From TC-15 sp034437275 (lineage in GTDB: Bacteria; Chloroflexota; Anaerolineae; Aggregatilineales; Aggregatilineaceae), in assembly GCA_034437275.1 (NCBI GenBank), contig DAOTUD010000105.1, forward strand, positions 1 to 25,694: 25,694 bases of DNA, written 5' to 3'. How positions within the stretch are numbered: position 1 is the first letter of the stretch; every line of letters starts with the position of its first letter. Shown one piece after another: positions 1 to 6,170 of this stretch. The notes beneath the pieces were generated by a model. The model ran no database searches, was not told the origin of the DNA, and saw nothing but the letters and a program-made list of their open reading frames with translations. A program made the position numbers and the translations under genes.

Positions 1-346
1 AAATTTTACGTGGCGACCTGCTCGCCACAACCGGCTATTTGAAGTTGTTAAGATGCCGCATTGTGCTAACGCTGAGGCTATTCTCCTTCTGACGTTTAGC
101 GCACAATCGTATTTAGTGAGTTGTACCATGTAAGGCGCTTGTGCGCCGCGCCTTATATCCCCATAACTAAAGACAGGGGCTTTACGGCGCATTTTGGCAA
201 ACTATTTGGCGCGTTTTTTTGAGCACAATCCGAATTGCAAAAAATGTGATAAAAATTACCGAGGACAAGACCCGTTCACTCCATCTACAGCGACAGAAAT
301 GGCAGCATACCCGTTTAGATAACGAGGTTGAGAAAGGATAGCTCCG
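1..346. other. Non-coding leader region with small inverted repeats
   Basis: No convincing gene is visible in these 346 bases, which are more AT-rich than the coding DNA. Seen directly: a perfect 7-bp inverted repeat at 10-16/22-28 (GTGGCGA/TCGCCAC), an 8-bp one at 131-138/148-155 (TAAGGCGC/GCGCCTTA), and an imperfect one whose ends are 61-66 and 101-106 (TTGTGC/GCACAA). None has a clear U-tract on the + strand. A possible extended -10 box (TGT then GATAAA, 245-253) precedes the gene at 347, but no -35 box stands at a normal distance. I do not recognise any known RNA family here. Confidence 0.5.
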
Positions 347-991
347 ATGAATCGCCGGGAACTTATTTCACTGGTTGCAGGGTTAGTCATTGGCCTGCTG
401 CTCGGCATTGCCGTGTTAGGCAGCAGTGAGGATTTGCGCGATGAACTGTTCGGCACGGCTGGCGACGACGATCAGAACGCGGCCAATGCGGGCAGGGGGG
501 ATGACGAGTTGGTGTACTATCATGTCAAGCTGTCGGAAGCCAAAGACTGGCTGACGGACAAATATGACGCGGATATCTTCGACAGCGACGAACTCGACAC
601 CGAACTGTCCTCGATTGCCAAGCTGGCGACCTATGATGAGGTCCAAAAATACGTCGAGGAAAACGACAGCACCGTCGAGTCGGTTGTGCTGCAGCAGATG
701 TATGCCGCCCTCACCAACGCCGAAGACCCCACCGCGGTCAAAATAGAACCCGACAGCCCAGTTTCGATCTGCCTGGTGTTCGATGACGATCCCTATAACC
801 CGACGTCCAATCTGTTCATCACCGTCCCGGCCAAGCTGGCCAAAGACAGCGACGTCCCCGAGGAGTGGGAACCACTCAGCAAGCGCCCGATGCTCCTCGC
901 GCCCGACAGCGACCTGATCTGCTTCCCGGGTGAGGACGACAAAGGCGCGGCCCCCAGCGACGATGTGAGCGACAACACAGGCGACGAGTAG
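347..991 (+). CDS. Small acidic protein with one N-terminal membrane segment, unknown function
   Basis: A protein of 214 residues that I do not recognise. Residues about 8-25 form one hydrophobic segment after a short basic start (MNRRE), so it is probably membrane-anchored with the rest outside; there is no lipobox cysteine. The remainder is strongly acidic, with Asp/Glu-rich stretches at about 35-55 and at the C-terminus, and the middle (about 55-190) looks like a folded domain. The ATG at 347 has a good ribosome site, AAAGGA at 333-338. The gene stands alone: a terminator-like hairpin follows it and the next gene has its own promoter candidate. That it is expressed is inferred from the ribosome site, frame length and codon use. 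Confidence 0.7.
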   Translation: MNRRELISLVAGLVIGLLLGIAVLGSSEDLRDELFGTAGDDDQNAANAGRGDDELVYYHVKLSEAKDWLTDKYDADIFDSDELDTELSSIAKLATYDEVQKYVEENDSTVESVVLQQMYAALTNAEDPTAVKIEPDSPVSICLVFDDDPYNPTSNLFITVPAKLAKDSDVPEEWEPLSKRPMLLAPDSDLICFPGEDDKGAAPSDDVSDNTGDE

Positions 992-1031
992 TCACCGCGC
1001 GCCGGACATGCCAAACACTGCTGGCTGCGGC

Positions 1032-1077
1032 CCACCCCGCACCGGACCGGGACGTTCACCGGCTGGTGCCGGGGTGG
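1032..1077 (+). repeat. Large GC-rich inverted repeat
   Basis: CCACCCCGCACC (1032-1043) pairs with GGTGCCGGGGTGG (1065-1077) with one bulged C. A second small CCGG/CCGG pairing lies inside the loop. There is no U-tract after it, so it may be an RNA fold in the 3' end of the upstream transcript rather than a terminator by itself. Confidence 0.4.
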
Positions 1078-1094
1078 TGCTGCGCCCTGGCTCT

Positions 1095-1130
1095 ACCGCC
1101 TCCCTGCCCTGGGGGGCGGTCCTTTGCTTT
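1095..1130 (+). terminator. Probable intrinsic terminator after the gene at 347
   Basis: A 10-bp GC-rich stem pairs 1095-1104 with 1111-1120 (one G-U pair) around a 6-base loop, followed by CCTTTGCTTTAT. The T-tract is interrupted, so termination may be partial. The position between two same-strand genes, just before a promoter candidate, fits. Confidence 0.55.
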
Positions 1131-1139
1131 ATGGGATTA

Positions 1140-1166
1140 TTGATTTTGCGAAAATTGCTTTATACT
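1140..1166 (+). promoter_or_regulatory. Candidate sigma70 promoter for the transporter cluster
   Basis: TTGATT (1140-1145) and TATACT (1161-1166) are separated by 15 bases, which is short. The -10 box is good and sits 30 bases before the ATG at 1196. It directly follows the terminator-like hairpin. Confidence 0.4.
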
Positions 1167-1195
1167 AGGTTGAGGGAAGCGAGGAAACACGACCA

Positions 1196-2539
1196 ATGAC
1201 CAACCAAATCCAGCACTTATTTCGACTCCGCCCAGGCGAAGGCAAAACTGTATTCCTGCTGGGCTTTTTGTTGTTGAGCAACTCGATGGCGCTTGCGATT
1301 GCCAATATCGTATCCGTCAGCGGGTTCCTGAGCGAAGTGGGCGTCAACGAACTGCTGCTGGTGTGGATCGCCGACATGGTGCTGATCTTCCTGGCGACCG
1401 GGGCGCAATCGCTGATCGTGGACCGGTTCGAGCGCATCACTCTGCTGCGGTGGATGACCTTCATCTTCGCCGTGATCTATGTGATGCTGCGCCTGTTGTT
1501 CGTGTTCGGCGTGCCGGGCTGGTTCAACTATACGCTGCTGTTTTTGCTGGTGGACCAGCAGTATATCTTCTTTCCGCTGATCTTCTGGATTTTCGCCAAC
1601 GATGCGCTTGATATCGCGCAAACCAAGCGGCTGTTCCCGGTGATCGCGAGCTTCAGCTTTGTGGGGCGTATCCTGGGCTTTGGCCTGTCGGCGATTGCGC
1701 CCAACCTCCTGGACCGGCTGAGCATTAGCTCGACCGAACTGCTGTCGCTCAACGTGCTGATCTATCTCATCACTTACCTGGTGATCGCCGAGGGGCTGGG
1801 CAGCATCAAGGTGCGCGAGACGGTGGCCAAACAGGAGACCGTGCGCGAGGCGCTGATGGAAGGCTGGGGCTTTATCCGCGACGTGTTGTCGTTCCGCTTC
1901 TTGACGCTGGCGATGTTGATGTTGAGCCTCGGCTTTACCATCGTCGAGTTTCACTTCTTCGTCATTTCCGACAAAGAGATCACGGACCTTGCCAGCTTCC
2001 AGACGTTCTATAGTGTCTTCAACCTGGTGGCGACGGTTGCCGCGATCACGCTCCAGGGGTTGCTAACCAGCCGCCTGATCAATGCGCTGAACCTGAGGAA
2101 TACGTTTTTCATTTTCCCGCTGTTTTTGTTGATCGGGATCGTGATCATCCTGCTGTTCCCGAACAACATTTTCGTGGTGGTGTTGGGGCTGGCGCTGCCC
2201 AAGCTGATCAAGGAAACCGTCGACCAGTCGGCGCGGTCGTCCTTCCAGGCGTTGGTGCCGGAAGAACGCCGGGGGCGCGTCAGCATGTTTATGGACAGCT
2301 ACCTGTTTGCGACCGGCGCGATCCTGGGCAGCCTGGTGGCCGGGGCCGCGGTGCTGCTCGGCGACCAGATCAGCGATCAGGCGCGCGAGTATATCTACCT
2401 GACGGTGGTCTTGATCAGCACGCTGTTGGCGCTGTGGTTCACGCGCCGCATGACCCAGGAGTACGACTCCAGCCTGCTCAACTGGCGGCTGAAGCGCCGC
2501 ACGCGCGGCTCCGATGTGTTGAACAAGCTGGAATTCTGA
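1196..2539 (+). CDS. Polytopic transporter, MFS / Npt1-Npt2 nucleotide-transporter-like
   Basis: An integral membrane protein of 447 residues with about 10-12 hydrophobic helices spread over its whole length. It carries an N-terminal cytosolic lead (LRPGEGKTVFLL) and a segment around residues 140-160 (ND.LDIAQTKRLFPVI) like that of the NTT/Npt-type nucleotide transporters and their MFS relatives (D...AKRLFP.I). It has no fused HEAT or cyclic-nucleotide domain, which some family members carry. It ends in a basic cytosolic tail. The substrate cannot be read from the sequence, so nucleotide transport is only a family-level guess. The ATG at 1196 has GAGGAAA at 1181-1187, a slightly long spacing. 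It is the first gene of a four-gene same-strand cluster. Confidence 0.75.
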   Translation: MTNQIQHLFRLRPGEGKTVFLLGFLLLSNSMALAIANIVSVSGFLSEVGVNELLLVWIADMVLIFLATGAQSLIVDRFERITLLRWMTFIFAVIYVMLRLLFVFGVPGWFNYTLLFLLVDQQYIFFPLIFWIFANDALDIAQTKRLFPVIASFSFVGRILGFGLSAIAPNLLDRLSISSTELLSLNVLIYLITYLVIAEGLGSIKVRETVAKQETVREALMEGWGFIRDVLSFRFLTLAMLMLSLGFTIVEFHFFVISDKEITDLASFQTFYSVFNLVATVAAITLQGLLTSRLINALNLRNTFFIFPLFLLIGIVIILLFPNNIFVVVLGLALPKLIKETVDQSARSSFQALVPEERRGRVSMFMDSYLFATGAILGSLVAGAAVLLGDQISDQAREYIYLTVVLISTLLALWFTRRMTQEYDSSLLNWRLKRRTRGSDVLNKLEF

Positions 2540-2575
2540 CGGCGAGCCAGATGCAAGCAAGATAAGGAGTGGGGT

Positions 2576-3217
2576 GTGCAAAATTCGTCCGCCATCGACC
2601 GGGTGCAGCAAAAGGAAGCGCACTGTGGCCCGGCGACTGTATCGATGCTCGGTATGACCTATGATTTATCACTTTCGCAAGACGATATCGCGGCCGCCGC
2701 TGGCATGTCCGACATCATCATCGATGCCGAAGGGATGCGCCTGGACGAGCTGCGCGACGGCATCCGGGCGTTGTTCCCGGACGGCGCGTACCGGCTGCTC
2801 GCCAAATATCAATCGACTATCGACGACCTGGACCATCTGACCGGGACGCTGGGGCTGCCCGCCGGGGTGGAGTGGCAGGGCCGCTTCGCCAACCCGGACG
2901 GCACCCGCACCGACCAGGGCCACTACAGCGTGATCACCGGCGTGGATCGCCAGCAGGGCGTGCTCTCAGTGGTAGACCCCGAAGATCAGAACATCCTGAC
3001 CCAGCAGGGCCAGTTGCCCATCGCCACCTTCGAGCCGCGTTGGTGGGAAGTCGATATCGTGCCGCTGCCACACGACCCGGGCCGCAGCAAGGTGATCGAG
3101 ATGGAGCGCCTGATCTTCGTGCTGGCGGCGGCGGATCAGGCCCCAGCGCTGCGCGAACTCGGCTTCCGCCCGGCGACGCTGGACGTGATGTGGCAGCACG
3201 CCACCCTGCTGGAGTAG
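2576..3217 (+). CDS. C39-like (papain-fold) peptidase-domain protein
   Basis: 213 residues. The pattern of the peptidase C39-like family is visible: a Gln-rich start then HCGPA with the likely nucleophile Cys17, GHYSVITGVD with His116, and VVDPED with Asp134. It could therefore cleave a peptide, or be a thiol enzyme of the same fold. There is no signal peptide, no ABC-transporter fusion and no membrane segment, so it should be cytosolic, unlike the bacteriocin-processing C39 domains. The last 50 residues are an extra C-terminal part that I do not recognise. The start is GTG, supported by AAGGAG at 2561-2566. It follows the transporter by 36 bases and is probably co-transcribed with it. Confidence 0.7.
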   Translation: MQNSSAIDRVQQKEAHCGPATVSMLGMTYDLSLSQDDIAAAAGMSDIIIDAEGMRLDELRDGIRALFPDGAYRLLAKYQSTIDDLDHLTGTLGLPAGVEWQGRFANPDGTRTDQGHYSVITGVDRQQGVLSVVDPEDQNILTQQGQLPIATFEPRWWEVDIVPLPHDPGRSKVIEMERLIFVLAAADQAPALRELGFRPATLDVMWQHATLLE

Positions 3218-3292
3218 CGGATGATTCGTCTCGCCTGATGGGCCGCATTTTCGCACGTTTTATCGACAGTATCTACGGTGGAAAAAACAGCT

Positions 3293-4030
3293 ATGATCTC
3301 AATTGAAACTCCGCACCCCGGTTTGACGATTCGCGAAGTGCTGGGCGGCAGCCCGCGCGACCTGGACGATATGATCACCGTGCACCTGGAGCTGTTCCCC
3401 CAATTCGAATCCTACGTGCCGTACATGCACGAACGGGCCAAACAGCCCCCCGATGCCGAACCTGGCTTTGTCGAACACTGGTGGCTGGCGCGCATCGACG
3501 ATGAGCCTGCCGGCGTGCGCTATTTCAAGTACGTGCCCCGGCGCAACTGTGGCCTTAGCCTGGGCATCGCCATCCGTAAAAAGTTCCGTCGCCTGACCTT
3601 CGGCGAGCATTATGGGCGCTTTTCCAAACTGCTGACGCTGGCCAGCCTGGAGCAGCTCCGGGCCGATGCGCTGGCGGCGGGGGACCCGATCCCGATCGGC
3701 ATTGTGGCCGAGATGGAGGGCTACCTACACAAACGCTATGCAGAATATGACTTCATCGAATTTTCCATCGACTACAACGAGCCATCTTCCACGCCCGACG
3801 CCAGCGAAGCACGCGGCGAAACGCCAGATTATGACAACTTGAGCTTCCGCTGGATACAATTAGGGCTGTTTAAACTGGCGGACACCTCTTTTGATCCGTA
3901 CAATCTAGAAATGCTTGACAACATGGTGCTGGCATTTTTGGTTGATCATTATGGGCTGCCGGAAGATCACTGGGCCGTTCAGCGTGCACTGGATTCGATC
4001 CGTGAAATGCCTGAAGTAAGGGAAAGCTAA
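3293..4030 (+). CDS. GNAT-like acyltransferase-fold protein
   Basis: 245 residues from ATG 3293; an in-frame GTG at 3278 would add five. I prefer the ATG because GGTGGA (3277-3282) then lies 10 bases upstream. The sequence resembles the GNAT fold: an N-terminal strand/helix (TIREVLGG...LDDMITVHLELF), a central strand pair with WWLARIDDEPAGVRYF, and a basic segment RKKFRRLTFGEHYGRF where the acetyl-CoA pyrophosphate loop is expected. The usual R/Q-x-x-G-x-G/A is degenerate, so catalytic activity is uncertain. Substrate unknown. The stop lies one base before the ATG of the next gene, implying translational coupling with the receptor. Confidence 0.6.
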   Translation: MISIETPHPGLTIREVLGGSPRDLDDMITVHLELFPQFESYVPYMHERAKQPPDAEPGFVEHWWLARIDDEPAGVRYFKYVPRRNCGLSLGIAIRKKFRRLTFGEHYGRFSKLLTLASLEQLRADALAAGDPIPIGIVAEMEGYLHKRYAEYDFIEFSIDYNEPSSTPDASEARGETPDYDNLSFRWIQLGLFKLADTSFDPYNLEMLDNMVLAFLVDHYGLPEDHWAVQRALDSIREMPEVRES

Positions 4031-4031
4031 T

Positions 4032-5192
4032 ATGCAAGAAAAAACGCTCCCGTCGAAATCTGAAGTCAAGTCCCAGGCGACCCCCGTTTATATCAGCCTG
4101 CGGGTCAAGCTGTTGGTATTTTTCATCCTGCTCTATGCACTGGTGTTTGGCGGCGTGTCGTACTGGTTCTACAACTTCGCCACCGACCGCGTCCGGGACC
4201 GGCTCGAGGAGGACCTGGACACGGTCTTGATGGGCATGGCGGAGGAGATCGACGGCGACCAATTCGCGGCGCTGGTCGAGGCCGGACGTGCAGAAAACCC
4301 GACCGCGGGCTATTACCCGCCGCAGCCCGAGGACGACGACGCCACCGCCATCAGCGCGCTGTATTGGGGCCATGCCGCGTTTTTGTACCAACAGCGGCAG
4401 ATCATCGGCGATGAACGCGTGCGCTTTTTTACATATGTTCTTAGCGATACGCCGGGCGAGGTGATCTTCATCGGCAGCAGCAGCGCCCTGGCCGACCCAC
4501 CCGGTGGTGCGCAGTTCTTTGCTAGGTGGTCTCCTGATACCGCTGATGATTTCGAAATCTTACGCCAGGGTACACAGAAAAAGACGTTCTTTTTCGAGAT
4601 CTATGAGGACGACTTTGGCGAGTGGATCTCCGGCTATGCTCCGATCACCGACTCCGACGGCAACACGGTCGGCGCGGTTGGGGTGGATTTCCTGGCGAGC
4701 TACGTGCGCGAAGTGCAGAACGACGTGCAGGACGGTATCACCCTGGCGACCGGCATCACCTCGATTGCCGTGATCGTGATGGTAACCCTGATCGCGGGCC
4801 TGCTCACGCGCCCGGTGGTCGCGCTGACCCGCAGCGCAGAACGCATCGGTGAGGGCGACTACGACCAGGACCTCTCCGCGCTGACGCCGGGCCGTACCAC
4901 CGACGAGATCGGCAAGCTGGCGCAGGTCTTCGAGATCATGGTTGGCAAAGTTCGCCAGCGCGAGGAAAAGCTCAAGAAGCAGGTCTCTGATCTGCAGATC
5001 ATGATCGACGAGAGCAAACGCCAGGAACAGGTCGACGAAATCGTCGACAGCGATTTCTTCCGCGATCTGCAAACCAAAGCTAAGGAGATGCGGGCGGGGT
5101 TCGGCAAGAAACCCCCGGTGGGGTCCGGCACACCAGCAGCGGACGAGTCCGCAGACGAGCAGCAGGACGAGTCGCCGCCCGAATCCGAATGA
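4032..5192 (+). CDS. Membrane receptor with Cache-like sensor and HAMP, no output domain
   Basis: 386 residues. Membrane helix 1 is at about 26-48. An extracytoplasmic region of about 190 residues ends in DGNTVGAVGVDF, as Cache-type sensor domains often do. Membrane helix 2 is at about 238-260. It is followed by HAMP (TRPVVALTRSAERIGEGDY to about residue 315), a charged coiled-coil (about 315-350), and an acidic low-complexity tail. There is no kinase, cyclase, GGDEF, methyl-accepting or phosphatase domain, so the output must be through a partner or the coiled coil. An AAGGGAAAG ribosome site overlaps the end of the preceding gene. A strong terminator 40 bases downstream ends the cluster. Confidence 0.75.
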   Translation: MQEKTLPSKSEVKSQATPVYISLRVKLLVFFILLYALVFGGVSYWFYNFATDRVRDRLEEDLDTVLMGMAEEIDGDQFAALVEAGRAENPTAGYYPPQPEDDDATAISALYWGHAAFLYQQRQIIGDERVRFFTYVLSDTPGEVIFIGSSSALADPPGGAQFFARWSPDTADDFEILRQGTQKKTFFFEIYEDDFGEWISGYAPITDSDGNTVGAVGVDFLASYVREVQNDVQDGITLATGITSIAVIVMVTLIAGLLTRPVVALTRSAERIGEGDYDQDLSALTPGRTTDEIGKLAQVFEIMVGKVRQREEKLKKQVSDLQIMIDESKRQEQVDEIVDSDFFRDLQTKAKEMRAGFGKKPPVGSGTPAADESADEQQDESPPESE

Positions 5193-5231
5193 TGGGACCT
5201 GGCTGATCCTGGCCCCGCGTAAGTGGATCGT

Positions 5232-5258
5232 CCCCCGGCTGCCTGGCCGGGGGTTTTT
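5232..5258 (+). terminator. Strong intrinsic terminator
   Basis: CCCCCGGC (5232-5239) pairs perfectly with GCCGGGGG (5246-5253) over a 6-base loop, followed by TTTTT. It closes the transporter-receptor cluster and insulates the rpmH promoter that starts 15 bases later. Confidence 0.9.
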
Positions 5259-5272
5259 GGCCCAGGTGACGC

Positions 5273-5301
5273 TTGACCGGCCTATGGCCATGCGTTATAC
5301 T
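5273..5301 (+). promoter_or_regulatory. sigma70 promoter of the rpmH operon
   Basis: TTGACC (5273-5278), a 17-base spacer, and TATACT (5296-5301). This is five of six matches in each box with ideal spacing, just after a strong terminator. Transcription should begin near 5308, about 95 bases before the rpmH start. Confidence 0.8.
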
Positions 5302-5306
5302 TTCCG

Positions 5307-5337
5307 TTCGGTATGCTAGCGGATTTTCCATACCGAA
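5307..5337 (+). promoter_or_regulatory. Inverted repeat at the 5' end of the rpmH leader
   Basis: TTCGGTATG (5307-5315) and CATACCGAA (5329-5337) form a perfect 9-bp inverted repeat around 13 bases. It begins at the predicted transcription start, so it could be an operator in DNA or a 5' stabilising or regulatory hairpin in RNA. No family is recognised. Confidence 0.55.
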
Positions 5338-5358
5338 TCGTTTCATGTCGCAACATCC

Positions 5359-5382
5359 AAACGCGCTCAGTGCGCGTTTTTT
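5359..5382 (+). terminator. Terminator-like hairpin (candidate attenuator) in the rpmH leader
   Basis: AAACGCGC (5359-5366) pairs with GCGCGTTT (5372-5379) over a 5-base loop, and the T-run continues to 5382 (six Ts). This is the shape of an intrinsic terminator, yet it lies downstream of the promoter and directly before the rpmH ribosome site. It is thus likely an attenuator or a partial terminator. Confidence 0.6.
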
Positions 5383-5402
5383 GAAAGAGGAAAGGAACAC
5401 TA

Positions 5403-5579
5403 ATGCCAAAACGCACTTATCAACCCAAGAAACGTCGTCGTGCCCGCGTTCATGGATTCCGCAGGCGGATGAAAACCAAAAACGGACGCCGGATCATCAA
5501 GCACCGGCGCGCCAAGAAGCGTAAGGACCTGGGCAAGAAGATGAATAATCACGTCAAGAAGACCAACTGGAAGAGCTGA
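5403..5579 (+). CDS. rpmH: Large ribosomal subunit protein bL34
   Basis: 58 residues starting MPKRTYQPKKRRRARVHGF, the signature of bL34, followed by RRRMKTKNGRR and RRAKKRK. It is a very basic protein of the 50S subunit near the exit side. The usual length is about 44-46 residues; here a Lys/Asn-rich tail of about 14 residues (KKMNNHVKKTNWKS) follows. AGAGGAAAGGA at 5386-5396 is a strong ribosome site. It is the first gene of the rpmH-rnpA-yidD-yidC-jag block, conserved in many bacteria. The usual neighbour dnaA is not present upstream in this window. Confidence 0.97.
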   Translation: MPKRTYQPKKRRRARVHGFRRRMKTKNGRRIIKHRRAKKRKDLGKKMNNHVKKTNWKS

Positions 5580-5592
5580 GCTGGCGCTGGCC

Positions 5593-5937
5593 ATGCAACG
5601 CCACCTGCGACTGCGCCGCCGGGAAGATTTCGTGCGTTTGCGCGCGCACGGGCAAGTGCAGCGCCATCCGCTGTTGATCATGAGCGTTGCCCCCAACAGC
5701 TTACCGCACAATCGGTATGGGTTCATCACCAGCAAGCAGTTAGGGAATGCGGTGAAACGAAATCGTGTGCGGCGCTTGCTGCGCGAGGCGGTTCGACACG
5801 CACATCCCGTCCTCAAGCCCGGCCACGACATCGTCATCATCCCACGCCGGCGGATCATGGGGCAGCCGTACACGGCGGTGCAGCAGGCGGTTACCCGTTG
5901 TTTGCAGCAAGCCGGGTTGTGGGAGCACACAGCATGA
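5593..5937 (+). CDS. rnpA: Ribonuclease P protein component
   Basis: 114 residues, the usual family length. It binds the catalytic RNase P RNA and helps process tRNA 5' leaders. Seen: the early aromatic/basic part (LRRREDFVRLRAHG), the central cleft strand (YGFITSKQLGNAV) and the conserved basic motif KRNRVRRLLREAVR around residues 54-68, then DIVIIPRRR. It starts 13 bases after rpmH without an obvious strong ribosome site. It ends by overlapping the yidD start (ATGA), which suggests coupled translation. Confidence 0.95.
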   Translation: MQRHLRLRRREDFVRLRAHGQVQRHPLLIMSVAPNSLPHNRYGFITSKQLGNAVKRNRVRRLLREAVRHAHPVLKPGHDIVIIPRRRIMGQPYTAVQQAVTRCLQQAGLWEHTA

Positions 5938-6152
5938 AGTACATCGGATTGGGCCTGATACGGCTGTATCAATTGACATTCTCGCGCCTGTTGCCGGCGA
6001 GTTGTCGCTTCGAGCCAAGCTGTTCGCACTATACGTACCAGGCGATTCAAACGCACGGGTTGCTGAAGGGCAGCTGGCTGGGGATGCGCCGTATCGCGCG
6101 CTGCCATCCGCTTAGCCCGGGTGGCTACGATCCAGTTCCCGAAAAGAAATAA
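5934..6152 (+). CDS. yidD: Membrane protein insertion efficiency factor YidD
   Basis: 72 residues from the ATG that overlaps the rnpA stop by four bases; an in-frame ATG at 5898 lies deep in rnpA and is not preferred. The family features are clear: an N-terminal amphipathic helix (LGLIRLYQLTFSRLLP), then CRFEPSCSHYTYQAI, and RIARCHPLSPGGYDPVP with the conserved cysteines. YidD is a small inner-membrane-associated protein that assists YidC-dependent insertion. Here yidC does not follow directly: a lipoprotein gene stands between them. Confidence 0.95.
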   Translation: MKYIGLGLIRLYQLTFSRLLPASCRFEPSCSHYTYQAIQTHGLLKGSWLGMRRIARCHPLSPGGYDPVPEKK

Positions 6153-6170
6153 CCGAAACCAGGAGTACCC

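Noticed and set aside
5260..5420. Replication origin next to rpmH
   Set aside because: rpmH often neighbours dnaA and oriC, but no dnaA gene and no cluster of TTATCCACA-like boxes is seen.
5273..5524. Reading frame overlapping the rpmH promoter and gene
   Set aside because: It runs through the promoter and out of frame through rpmH, with composition unlike a protein; a shadow frame.
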